From contig NZ_JADHDA010000001.1 of the NCBI RefSeq assembly GCF_015277735.1, positions 124,001 through 188,000 of the forward strand: 64,000 nt of DNA, written 5' to 3'. Positions 48,431-56,892 of the stretch are shown here, in pieces; the stretch's first letter is position 1; each line of letters starts with the position of its first letter. Source of the stretch: Psychrobacter sp. NG254. Its GTDB lineage: Bacteria; Pseudomonadota; Gammaproteobacteria; Pseudomonadales; Moraxellaceae. The position numbers and the translations under genes are program-made. Under the pieces are notes generated by a model. The model was not told the origin of the DNA and made no database searches. It saw only the letters and a list, made by a program, of their open reading frames with translations.

Positions 48431-48507
48431 GTGCGTAAGTTTTAACTTATAAATAGCTGGTTTAGGCATGCTAGTGTTATATATATTTACCGCGTTATAT
48501 ACTTCGC

Positions 48508-48543
48508 AAAAAAGGGTACATGCATTTGCATATACCCTTTTAT
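48508..48543 (-). terminator. Terminator of surA
   Basis: On the minus strand AAAAGGGTA pairs with TACCCTTTT, with an inner ATGCAAATGCAT pairing in the loop, followed by TT. It lies about 22 bp after the surA stop. Confidence 0.75.
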
Positions 48544-48565
48544 TATTTCAGCGACTCATTGGTTC

Positions 48566-49960
48566 TTAGCCAACTACTTGTACGTATGCACCGGCACGTA
48601 ACTCTTGTAACCAGTCTTCTTTGGCTTGCGGCGCTAGACGTTGATACAACGCTTGACGCGCCATATTGCGACGGTACTGCTCGCTAACATCTTGTTGACG
48701 TGTCTCGTCTACTTTCAAAATATGCCAGCCAAACTGGGTTTTGAAGGGTGCAGAATAATCGCCAACCGTTGTGTTTTTCATCACGGTTTCAAATGGGCCG
48801 ACCATATCTTCTTGGCTTACCCAATCAAGATCCCCACCGCGACCCGCTGACCCTGGATCATCTGAATAGGTCGATGCTAGAGCAGAAAACTCAGCACCAT
48901 TACGCAGTTGCTCATATAAATCATTGATTTTTTGCTCAGCCAGTGCATCCGTCTGTAGTTCATCTACTTTGACCAAGATATGACGAGTATGCCACTGCGG
49001 TATCAGCATTTTATCGCTGGCTTTTTTGTCTGCAAGCTTGATGATGTCGATACCTTCTGGCGTCAATATAGGTTCGCTGACCGTGCCCACATCCAGTTTG
49101 GTGATTTGAGTTGATAGCTCTGTTGGTAGAGAAGCGGCTTTGTGAAAGCCCATATCGCCGCCTTGTAGCGGGATAGGATAGCTGCCTTGGCTCGCTGTAA
49201 CGGCTGCGGCAACATCGACATTGGGTTCAAGCAAACGAGTACGCAATGCTTGTGCGACTTTTAGTGCTTCTTCACGCTGAGCTTCTGATAGGCGGCTATA
49301 GTCGTCTATATAAGGAACGCGCACATGGACTGTTTGATATTCGCTTTGGTTTAAGCGTTTTGCTTCAGGCGAGGCCAAAAAGGCATCAATGTCTTGCTCA
49401 CTGATACGTACTCGACGTGTGATTTGACGCTGTTGTAATTCCTGAATAGCAGTATCTTCAATTAGCTTAGCACGTAGACCAGCATAACTGCCAGGCTGAG
49501 TGGCATCTAGACGTTGCTGCAATGCTGAGATACTACTGAGGCCTTCAGCTTTAGCAATCTGACCAAGTCGCTGATTGATGTCAGCATCGTCAGGTGATAA
49601 GCCGTTACGTTTGACCAGCGACAGCTGTAGCTCACGCAAAATAAGTGCATTTAGCACCTCAGTTTGCAGTTGTGCTGAGTTTGCAATCGGCTCTCCTGCG
49701 GCTTGGGCGCGAGCTTGGGTTTGTGCCACTGCATCGATTAATTCGCTCTTTAAAATAGCGTTGTCGTTGACCAAAGCAATGATACCATCGGTACTGTTGG
49801 CAGGTGTCAAACGGTTGACAGAGCTTTGTTCAGTAGTGGCCGATGCTTTAGCGACGGCAGGCTTTACCGTGGCCGCGTGAGCGCTTAGTGTCAGTGCAAG
49901 ACTGGCACTCATAGATAGCAATACTGCTTGGCTGATCTGACCTAAAGAAAAAAATCTCAT
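48566..49960 (-). CDS. surA: Periplasmic chaperone / peptidyl-prolyl isomerase SurA
   Basis: A 464-residue periplasmic chaperone carrying outer membrane proteins to BamA. It has a signal peptide (cleavage after SAHA), an N-terminal chaperone domain (DGIIALVNDNAILKSEL, then LILRELQLSLVKRNG), a weakly conserved first parvulin domain (YQTVHVRVPYIDDYS), and a second well-conserved one (WHTRHILVKVD to FGWHILKVDETR). ATG 49960 is chosen because GAGGAA lies 5-6 bases upstream. It follows lptD in the same direction, the usual lptD-surA order. Confidence 0.94.
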   Translation of the reverse strand: MRFFSLGQISQAVLLSMSASLALTLSAHAATVKPAVAKASATTEQSSVNRLTPANSTDGIIALVNDNAILKSELIDAVAQTQARAQAAGEPIANSAQLQTEVLNALILRELQLSLVKRNGLSPDDADINQRLGQIAKAEGLSSISALQQRLDATQPGSYAGLRAKLIEDTAIQELQQRQITRRVRISEQDIDAFLASPEAKRLNQSEYQTVHVRVPYIDDYSRLSEAQREEALKVAQALRTRLLEPNVDVAAAVTASQGSYPIPLQGGDMGFHKAASLPTELSTQITKLDVGTVSEPILTPEGIDIIKLADKKASDKMLIPQWHTRHILVKVDELQTDALAEQKINDLYEQLRNGAEFSALASTYSDDPGSAGRGGDLDWVSQEDMVGPFETVMKNTTVGDYSAPFKTQFGWHILKVDETRQQDVSEQYRRNMARQALYQRLAPQAKEDWLQELRAGAYVQVVG

Positions 49961-50124
49961 GAAGTTCCTCATCAATATCATTGTATCGGATAGTAGTCAA
50001 TCAACTCGATCCAATACGCTTAAATAGTAAAATATTTGGCAGCGTTGCCCATCATACATAATAGGGATAGAAATAATGTATTACAAATACCGTTATAAGT
50101 AATGCTGTCTTAGTCTTTTCAAGC

Positions 50125-53100
50125 TTAGTCTTTCCAAGCTGTTTGTACAGGTTCAAACCCTAAAATCTTGTCAGAAAGTAATCTGGTCAAGCGACTACTA
50201 CCGCTACCCAGACCATTCAATCTGATTTCTGCCATGATGGCTTGTGTGGGCTCGTCTTTGACATTTAGGTCATTATAGTAACGGCGACCATACACGGCAA
50301 AACCAAAGCAGCAGTCTTCATAATCGACACCGAACAGTGAATCAAGCATCTTGTTACGATTGTAATCATATTGACCTTGGGCCAATATTCGCCAGCTGTT
50401 ATTGATGGGGAAGACAGCAGACGCAGTAAAGGCAGATAGCGGCAACTGATCTGTGTTTTCATCGCGCTGGCGTTTAACAAAGCCCACATTGAACAAGCTG
50501 TTGTCTGATGGCTGATAGCGCAGCTCAGTTGTCACATAATTCAAATCATAGCTGTTGGTCAGCGCGCCACTGACATCAATCCAAAAATTATTATAAGGTT
50601 GAGTGCTAGTATCCCATACCATTCCAGAAGAAGAAGAGGTAAAGACAGGCTGATCATCATCCAATGTTACACGTCCATCATCCATATAGAACTGCTCAGC
50701 AATGCTACCATCAAAACGTGTCACACCCGTTGCATCGATGTAACGATAGTTGACACCAGGCGTGATAGCATGCAAATCCTGCAAACGATCATGGCCTAAG
50801 AACCAACTGTCTGAAAACAGCTGTTCATAGTTGATAGAAGCAATACGAGTATTAAAGTTAGGGATGTCGTTTTGGTTCTTATAAGGTGAGTAAGTATATT
50901 TTACTCGTGGACTCAGCAGGCGATAGCCACCCATGGTATCGTCAAATGCCCCAAAAGGCGACCCTGCTTGATAGAAATTCAGACCGGCATCGATACTGGC
51001 TTGCGGGACAAATACAGACTGATTACCATCTTCTTCACTCAGATCATTGTCTGCTAAGCTGTCCTCGTCATAAGAGGTATAAAGATGCTGCAAGCTTAAT
51101 TTGGGCTTAACATAACCCCAAGAGGTCTGCATCGGATAGACAGCACTTAGTTTATTATAAATGCGCGCGCCACTTTTTTCGTTTTCAGAGCCATCGTCGA
51201 TAGATTTTTTGAAATAGGCAGAGTCATGTACACCCGTAATATCAAAATTCTTTGCCCACGGTAGTCGGTAATCAAGTTTGAGCTGCGGCAGTCGTGAGTA
51301 CGGTTTGTCTTTGTCTTCTAGTGCTTCACCATTATCAGTAAAAGCGTCTAGCGTCTGAAATGTTTCTACCTTTAGTTCGCCATCGACATAGTCATTGTAA
51401 TAATTAACTCGAGCGCGGCGTGGCAAGTTTATGGTGCTGTCAGATAGACCTAGAGTGTCAAAATCATTCACGTAGTCGGCATCTGATACATAGTTGTATT
51501 CGGCATCACCGCTTAACCGAGGAATGCTTTTTGATGACCAAGAGTGATCATAAAAAAGGCTCTTACGATCTTCGTCGTTATATTCTTTATCATTTGGCAG
51601 ATACGAGCCGTTAAAAATACCTTCGCCGTAGTTCTCTGTCAGATAGCGGAATTCACCTGAGACCATAGGGTTACGGTCAGTATAAATATGCGTGTTGAGC
51701 GTCGCATCATAGTTAGGCGCTAGATTGAAATAGTAAGGAACATCTACCTCAAGACCGCTTTCGCTACTGACACTGGCACTCGGCAATAAAAATCCGCTAC
51801 TGCGACGACTGTCTATCGGAAAGTTAAAATAGGGAAGATAAAAAACGGGTACGTCGGCCACTCGAAAAGTCGTGTTATAGGCTTCACCACGACCGGTATC
51901 TGTATTTAAATCGATACTCTTAGCTTCGAACTGCCATTTACGGTTGGTTGGTGGACACGTACTAAACATGACTTGATCCAGCTCATACTCACTGTCGCTA
52001 GGCTTGTTCAAGTGTTTGGCATAGCCGTGTGCTTGCAAATCAACGCTAGCAAAAGCAACATCGTTTGCGGTAGATTGCCCCGTTTCGGTATTGTAATTTA
52101 GGCTGTCTGCAACCCCAATCAAGCCACCTTGTGAGGCTTTATCGTTCAGGCTTCTTGACGCATTGCCTTTGGCATTACGCTGGTTTTGGGCGTTGCTACG
52201 CTGAGCGGTTTGTCCGATGGCTTTGTCAGTAAACATGACATTGCCTTGTGCCGCCGCAATGCCATTGCTCAAATCAAGCATGACTTTTTCTGCTTCGATA
52301 TGCTGTTTGCCTTGATTGACAATGACATTGCCCGATAGCTCAGCATAGTTAATATTGTTGTAGTAACTATAATCTGACTCTGCAAATAAAGGCGCTTGAT
52401 TGTTAGGGACATCGCTGACATTAGGCGCAGGCTGTCCGTTTGCGCCACCTGTTTCGTTCACTGCCCGCTGATAGTTAGGGTTGCTGGTTGGGTAGACCCA
52501 TTGACCTTCACAGCGCTGTGCACTGTCGACTGAGTGCGGCAATAGCTGCAAGTTCCGACCTACCTGTGGCGTGGTCGTCGCAGTGGGGGTCAATGAATGA
52601 GATACTGATGAATCAGTCACCGCAGTGTTGTCGATGTTATTTAATGTTGAGGCATCAGTGTCCGGCGTCAACTCATAAAATTCTGCCAAGCGCATTAGGC
52701 TGGCTTGAATACTCTCATCATTAAAATCAAGCTTACCATTTTTGCGCGTACGCTTAGTGGTCTCTACAGCAGTAGGCATGACAACGTCATCCATACGGAT
52801 ATCATTGTTTGCTTGAGTACTGGTTATTTGATTGCCGCTCGTTTGATCGTTGAGCTGTGCAGCAGGCTCTACTCTATTGGTAGCAGCTAGCGCATCTGCA
52901 TCATTATTGATACGAGTTATCTCTAACGTATCGTCATTGCCTAGATTGTCATCTGAGGCAGTATCGTCTATTAAAAAGCTATCTTGATCGATACTGGCGT
53001 CAGCTGAGACATCAGAATAGCTGTTGGTACTATCAGTAATCAATGGCTCGGTATTTTGCGTGTCAGCATCGCTGATGGCAGCACTCACAGCTAGACTGGA

Positions 53101-53166
53101 TAAGCCTAGTGCACCGAATAAAATCAAGCGAATGCTTTGGTAAAGCGGAGAATATAACAAGGGCAC
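50125..53166 (-). CDS. lptD: LPS-assembly protein LptD
   Basis: A 1013-residue outer membrane LPS translocon subunit. A signal peptide is followed by about 190 residues of low-complexity D, N, T and S rich sequence not found in E. coli LptD (784 residues). The OstA/LptA-like jellyroll then begins near CEGQWVYPTSNPNYQ (NINYAELSGNVIVNQGKQHIEAEKVMLDL), and the large barrel domain includes PVFYLPYFNFPIDSRRSSGFLLPS. Cysteines needed for the inter-domain disulfides are seen (CEGQW, CPPTN, the CC pair in DYEDCCFGFAVYGRRYY). It starts with GTG 53166 just after AGGT; there is no in-frame ATG nearby. Confidence 0.94.
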   Translation of the reverse strand: MPLLYSPLYQSIRLILFGALGLSSLAVSAAISDADTQNTEPLITDSTNSYSDVSADASIDQDSFLIDDTASDDNLGNDDTLEITRINNDADALAATNRVEPAAQLNDQTSGNQITSTQANNDIRMDDVVMPTAVETTKRTRKNGKLDFNDESIQASLMRLAEFYELTPDTDASTLNNIDNTAVTDSSVSHSLTPTATTTPQVGRNLQLLPHSVDSAQRCEGQWVYPTSNPNYQRAVNETGGANGQPAPNVSDVPNNQAPLFAESDYSYYNNINYAELSGNVIVNQGKQHIEAEKVMLDLSNGIAAAQGNVMFTDKAIGQTAQRSNAQNQRNAKGNASRSLNDKASQGGLIGVADSLNYNTETGQSTANDVAFASVDLQAHGYAKHLNKPSDSEYELDQVMFSTCPPTNRKWQFEAKSIDLNTDTGRGEAYNTTFRVADVPVFYLPYFNFPIDSRRSSGFLLPSASVSSESGLEVDVPYYFNLAPNYDATLNTHIYTDRNPMVSGEFRYLTENYGEGIFNGSYLPNDKEYNDEDRKSLFYDHSWSSKSIPRLSGDAEYNYVSDADYVNDFDTLGLSDSTINLPRRARVNYYNDYVDGELKVETFQTLDAFTDNGEALEDKDKPYSRLPQLKLDYRLPWAKNFDITGVHDSAYFKKSIDDGSENEKSGARIYNKLSAVYPMQTSWGYVKPKLSLQHLYTSYDEDSLADNDLSEEDGNQSVFVPQASIDAGLNFYQAGSPFGAFDDTMGGYRLLSPRVKYTYSPYKNQNDIPNFNTRIASINYEQLFSDSWFLGHDRLQDLHAITPGVNYRYIDATGVTRFDGSIAEQFYMDDGRVTLDDDQPVFTSSSSGMVWDTSTQPYNNFWIDVSGALTNSYDLNYVTTELRYQPSDNSLFNVGFVKRQRDENTDQLPLSAFTASAVFPINNSWRILAQGQYDYNRNKMLDSLFGVDYEDCCFGFAVYGRRYYNDLNVKDEPTQAIMAEIRLNGLGSGSSRLTRLLSDKILGFEPVQTAWKD

Positions 53167-53611
53167 ACCTATGATTGCAGAGCCTATTGGATTGCGTTAC
53201 TGAGCATTGTATTACGACAAACTGTGTTACTGCAGATTACGTTAATAAATGAGTCGCTGTATTATCTAATAATAATAATATCGACAAAGAGTGTCTGACC
53301 GTGTATCGCTGAGAATGAGAAAGCAACCATTGCTCACTGAGCCATGCTATCTCAAGAATATGGGCGTTTTACATATAATGACGACTAATCATAGTCAAAA
53401 AAAACCAAATCAGCTACACTATTTACCAAAATTTGTAATATAGCTGAACTGTTTTTTGCTGAGTACAAAGTTTTGGTTTAGCGCTAGCGCTTGAATCACC
53501 TCTTAATATGACTGTCACCGTTGCTATGACAGCGTAAGATGTCACTATTTTAGCAAGTATTTGCCTGACTTATCACTACTTTAATTATTTATGATTTATA
53601 TTTAACTGGCG
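53167..53611. other. Divergent intergenic region, no gene seen
   Basis: 445 AT-rich bases between lptD and amgK. It contains a short palindrome AGCGCTAGCGCT (53480-53491) and a 7-bp inverted repeat TCAGCTA/TAGCTGA (from about 53410) with a 24-base loop. An ATAGTCAAA near 53390 resembles the border of the dispersed repeats, but no repeat body follows. No gene or terminator can be supported. Confidence 0.5.
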
Positions 53612-54730
53612 ATGCCCATTATGACTGATAAAATCTCTTTAGAAACTGACATGATTGATAACAATCATGAGCGTAATCAGCAATTAAAATATTGGCTGCA
53701 GCAAGTATTTGCAGACAAACCTTTTGTCTTAGACAGTCTACCTGGTGATGCAAGTGCCCGTCGATATCATCGCATTCAGTTTTCAGACAATCAGGAAACA
53801 GCAGATGTGCGTTATATTGTGATGGATTCTGCCGATGAGCAGGATGCCATGCGCCAGTTTATTAATGTTGCAGAGCTGATGTCACCTGCCATCAATGTGC
53901 CGAGCTTTGTCGCACAAGACTTGGATAAAGGGTTTTTGGTGCTACAGGATTTTGGCACAGTAGAGTTCGCTCATTTGCTCACGGATGCGGCACCTGCTCA
54001 GATTAACGACCATTATCAATTGGCTATGCAGACATTGGCTGATCTACAAACGGTGCCAGTTGAGACCGCAAAGTCTCAGCACCAGCTACCAGATTATGAT
54101 GCTGAGTTATTAGATCGCGAGATGAATCTATTTAGCGAGTGGTTCATGCCTTATGTTGGCGTAGAGCCAGAGACAGCAGTGTGGGGTAATCTGAAGTCAG
54201 CGTTAATGACTGATATTTTACAACAGCCACAGGTCATTGTTCATCGCGATTATCACAGTCGCAACTTGATGCAAGACCAAGCAGATATCTCCCGCTTGGG
54301 TGTGATTGACTTTCAGGACGCTGTGATCGGGTCTTATACGTATGATTTGGTCTCATTAGTACGCGATGCGTATGTTGACTGGTCGGAGAGTCAAATATCT
54401 GGATGGGTTGATGACTTTTGGCAGTTGCAACAGCAAAGAGCCATCGCCACCACTGACACAGTAGCCCAGCTCGAAAACGATATGAACGTGATGGGCGTAC
54501 AGCGCCACCTCAAGGTGCTAGGCATATTTATTCGACTATCTGAGCGAGATGGCAAAGACCGCTATTTGGCTGACATCCCTAAAGTGATGCGTGATTTGAT
54601 TACCGAGTTAAACTGGCTGGCCGAACAGGGTAGTCATGAGATAAAACAGGCAGTACTACCGTTTAATCAGTGGCTGCAAAACACAGTTCTACCTGCGTAT
54701 CAAGATAAATTTGAGATTGCCTCGCTATAA
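53612..54730 (+). CDS. amgK: N-acetylmuramate/N-acetylglucosamine kinase AmgK
   Basis: A 372-residue APH-fold sugar kinase that phosphorylates MurNAc (and GlcNAc) at the anomeric position during peptidoglycan recycling. It has DASARRYHRIQF near the N-terminus, the catalytic loop VHRDYHSRNLM with Asp, and the metal-binding IDFQDAVIGSYTYDLVSL. These kinases are easily misnamed aminoglycoside phosphotransferases, but the adjacent murU settles the assignment. ATG 53612 or ATG 53621 could be the start; neither has a strong ribosome binding site. Divergent from lptD. Confidence 0.9.
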   Translation: MPIMTDKISLETDMIDNNHERNQQLKYWLQQVFADKPFVLDSLPGDASARRYHRIQFSDNQETADVRYIVMDSADEQDAMRQFINVAELMSPAINVPSFVAQDLDKGFLVLQDFGTVEFAHLLTDAAPAQINDHYQLAMQTLADLQTVPVETAKSQHQLPDYDAELLDREMNLFSEWFMPYVGVEPETAVWGNLKSALMTDILQQPQVIVHRDYHSRNLMQDQADISRLGVIDFQDAVIGSYTYDLVSLVRDAYVDWSESQISGWVDDFWQLQQQRAIATTDTVAQLENDMNVMGVQRHLKVLGIFIRLSERDGKDRYLADIPKVMRDLITELNWLAEQGSHEIKQAVLPFNQWLQNTVLPAYQDKFEIASL

Positions 54731-54778
54731 GCTGTATCAGAAAAACTGAACATTTAGACAATACAACAAGGAGCGCAT

Positions 54779-55531
54779 ATGTCGAATACTATGTCTACGC
54801 CTAACATTACACAAGCCATGATTTTGGCTGCTGGCAAGGGTACCCGCCTGCGTCCACTGACACTTGAGACCCCTAAGCCGTTGGTTGAAGTTGGCGGACA
54901 GCCACTCATTGTTTGGCACATCAAAGCGCTACAAGCGGCAGGTATTACCGATATTACCATCAATGTGTCATGGCTGGCAGACCAGCTCATAGACACGCTG
55001 GGTGATGGCTCTCAATATGGAGTCACACTGCATTGGTCTGTAGAAGATGATGAACCGCTTGAAACAGCGGGCGGTATTTTTCAGGCATTACAATCAGGTA
55101 AGTTACGAGACGAGCCATTTATTCTTGTCAACTCTGATGTTTGGACGACCTATGATCTTGCTCAGTTGCGAGACTACGAATTAGGTGCTGATCAGCGTGC
55201 GCATCTATTACTGATTGACAACCCAGAACACAATGATGGTGGTGATTTTGCTATCAATAACGGTCTTGCTAGTGAGCAGCCTGTTGGTGATGCAGACAAG
55301 CATACCTTTGCTGGTATCAGTGTCATGTCGCCGAAATTGGTAGAAGGGCTAGTATCAGGTCAGCCTGCCGCGTTGGCACCACTGCTCAAACAAGCCATGC
55401 TTAAGTTTCAGGTTACCGCTGAAGTCATTACCGACAATTGGATAGATGTGGGTACCCTTGAGCGCTTAGCCCAAGTAAACGAATTTATTGAACAAAACAG
55501 TATCGATAATCATCAAGGTCGACCGCGCTAA
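54779..55531 (+). CDS. murU: N-acetylmuramate 1-phosphate uridylyltransferase MurU
   Basis: A 250-residue nucleotidyltransferase producing UDP-MurNAc from MurNAc-1-P, so that recycled sugar re-enters synthesis without MurA (a fosfomycin bypass). It has the signature MILAAGKGTRLRPLTLETPKPLVEVGG, the ETAGGI segment, VNSDVWTTYD (metal-binding Asp) and DNWIDVGTLERL. CAAGGAGCG precedes the ATG. It begins 48 bp after amgK, so the two form an operon. Confidence 0.93.
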   Translation: MSNTMSTPNITQAMILAAGKGTRLRPLTLETPKPLVEVGGQPLIVWHIKALQAAGITDITINVSWLADQLIDTLGDGSQYGVTLHWSVEDDEPLETAGGIFQALQSGKLRDEPFILVNSDVWTTYDLAQLRDYELGADQRAHLLLIDNPEHNDGGDFAINNGLASEQPVGDADKHTFAGISVMSPKLVEGLVSGQPAALAPLLKQAMLKFQVTAEVITDNWIDVGTLERLAQVNEFIEQNSIDNHQGRPR

Positions 55532-55576
55532 AACAAAGAACCCTTCGTAAAACCGCAGTCATAAAAAAGCCGCAAT

Positions 55577-55612
55577 AAAAAAGCAGCGCCAATCAATCGG
55601 CGCTGCTTTTTT
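55577..55612. terminator. Bidirectional terminator after murU
   Basis: AAAAAAGCAGCGCC pairs perfectly with GGCGCTGCTTTTTT (14 bp, 8-nt loop). It serves murU and, on the other strand, the cyd operon. Confidence 0.92.
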
Positions 55613-55664
55613 ATTGCTATCAAATGTAATTATTAAACATTGTTGTTGATTATTAGGCCAACAC

Positions 55665-55781
55665 TTAAACACCCATGGCCAGTTTGATTAACTGTGCAAT
55701 CGTAAATACCACCAAAAATCCAGTTAAATACAAGCCAAAAAACCACGCCCATTGGGACTGTTTTTTACTGAGTTTTTTCAT
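55665..55781 (-). CDS. Small membrane subunit of the quinol oxidase (DUF2474/CydX-like)
   Basis: A 38-residue protein MKKLSKKQSQWAWFFGLY followed by the rest of a single helix (LTGFLVVFTIAQLIKLAMGV). AGGAG lies 6 bases before the ATG, an ideal ribosome binding site. It is 94 bp downstream of cydB on the same strand, exactly where bd-type oxidases carry a one-helix accessory subunit (CydX, or DUF2474 in the CIO type). Trp near the helix start followed by a basic N-terminus fits that group. The family assignment is by position and layout, not by a firm sequence match. Confidence 0.75.
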   Translation of the reverse strand: MKKLSKKQSQWAWFFGLYLTGFLVVFTIAQLIKLAMGV

Positions 55782-55875
55782 ATAGATCTCCTGATTAGCT
55801 TCTGAGATGTGGTCACCACAAGTGAATAATGATAACCACAGTTTCTAGCTGATCTGCGAGGTACCGCCGTTTGCA

Positions 55876-56892
55876 TTAGTACATCGGATTATGATCAGAT
55901 TTACCTTTAAACGTATAGTAGGCAAAGGCGGTATAACTTAAGATAATCGGCAGCATAATAACAGCGCCAATCAACATAAAGGATAGAGACGTATCCGCTG
56001 CAGCGGCCTCATAAATCGTCATTTGATACGGGACAATATAAGGGAACATGGCAAAACAAACGCCAATATATCCCATCAAAAATAACACCACTGTCAATAA
56101 AAATGGACGATATTCACGCTCAGTCTTCAAGTCTTTACGCATGATAAAGAACAACAGCATGACGATGATAGGCATAGGGGCAAGGTAGAGTAGCTCTGGA
56201 AAACCAAACCATCCTTCAAGCGCATCGATATCAGAAAAATACATGAACGTCGTCACTACAATCATCGCAATGACTAAGGCAGTCAGCATCCAGCCAGATA
56301 CGCGGCGAGCCCATACTTGTAGGGTGTGCTCTGTTTTTATGATAAGCCACGTCGAGCCCAGTAATGCGTAGCCGATAATCATTGCAAAGCCGCAAACGAT
56401 AGAGAAAGGCGTTAACCAGTCAAATGGCCCGCCCGTGTACAAGCGATTGCTCGCCTCTAATCCTTGCACCAATGCCCCAAGCATAATGCCTTGAGAGAAG
56501 GTCGCGACCACTGAGCCGACAAAAAAGCAAGTGTCCCACACATGGCGACGTGTCGAGGATTTAAACCGAAACTCAAATGCCACGCCGCGTAGAATAAGAC
56601 CAAATAGCATCGCCGTCACAGGCAAATAGAGACCGGTCATAATGATGCCATAAGCAACAGGAAACGCTGCAAATAGCCCGCCGCCGCCTAATACGAGCCA
56701 CGTCTCATTACCATCCCAAAAAGGGGCAATAGAATTCATGATACGGCTACGGTTTTTGTCTGAGCCGGCAAACGGAAATAAAATCCCGCAGCCCAAGTCA
56801 AACCCGTCAAGCAGTACATAGACAAAGACCGCCAAAGCAATCAATCCGCCCCAGATAAGAGGTAAATCTAATACATCACCGAAGTTAAACAT
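55876..56892 (-). CDS. cydB: Cytochrome bd-type quinol oxidase subunit II (CIO-like)
   Basis: A 338-residue membrane protein with 8-9 helices. It starts FNFGDVLDLPLIWGGLIALAVFVYVLLDGFDLG, with the typical GxLxPF region (GILFPFAGSD), NSIAPFWDGNETWLV, and LRGVAFEFRFK. Its length is close to CioB of Pseudomonas and about 40 residues shorter than E. coli CydB. Its ATG overlaps the cydA stop by one base (TAATG), so translation is coupled. Confidence 0.95.
   Translation of the reverse strand: MFNFGDVLDLPLIWGGLIALAVFVYVLLDGFDLGCGILFPFAGSDKNRSRIMNSIAPFWDGNETWLVLGGGGLFAAFPVAYGIIMTGLYLPVTAMLFGLILRGVAFEFRFKSSTRRHVWDTCFFVGSVVATFSQGIMLGALVQGLEASNRLYTGGPFDWLTPFSIVCGFAMIIGYALLGSTWLIIKTEHTLQVWARRVSGWMLTALVIAMIVVTTFMYFSDIDALEGWFGFPELLYLAPMPIIVMLLFFIMRKDLKTEREYRPFLLTVVLFLMGYIGVCFAMFPYIVPYQMTIYEAAAADTSLSFMLIGAVIMLPIILSYTAFAYYTFKGKSDHNPMY

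Noticed and set aside
53480-53491. Palindrome AGCGCTAGCGCT upstream of amgK as an operator
   Set aside because: Twelve bases of alternating palindrome occur by chance in windows this size and no nearby promoter elements line up with it.
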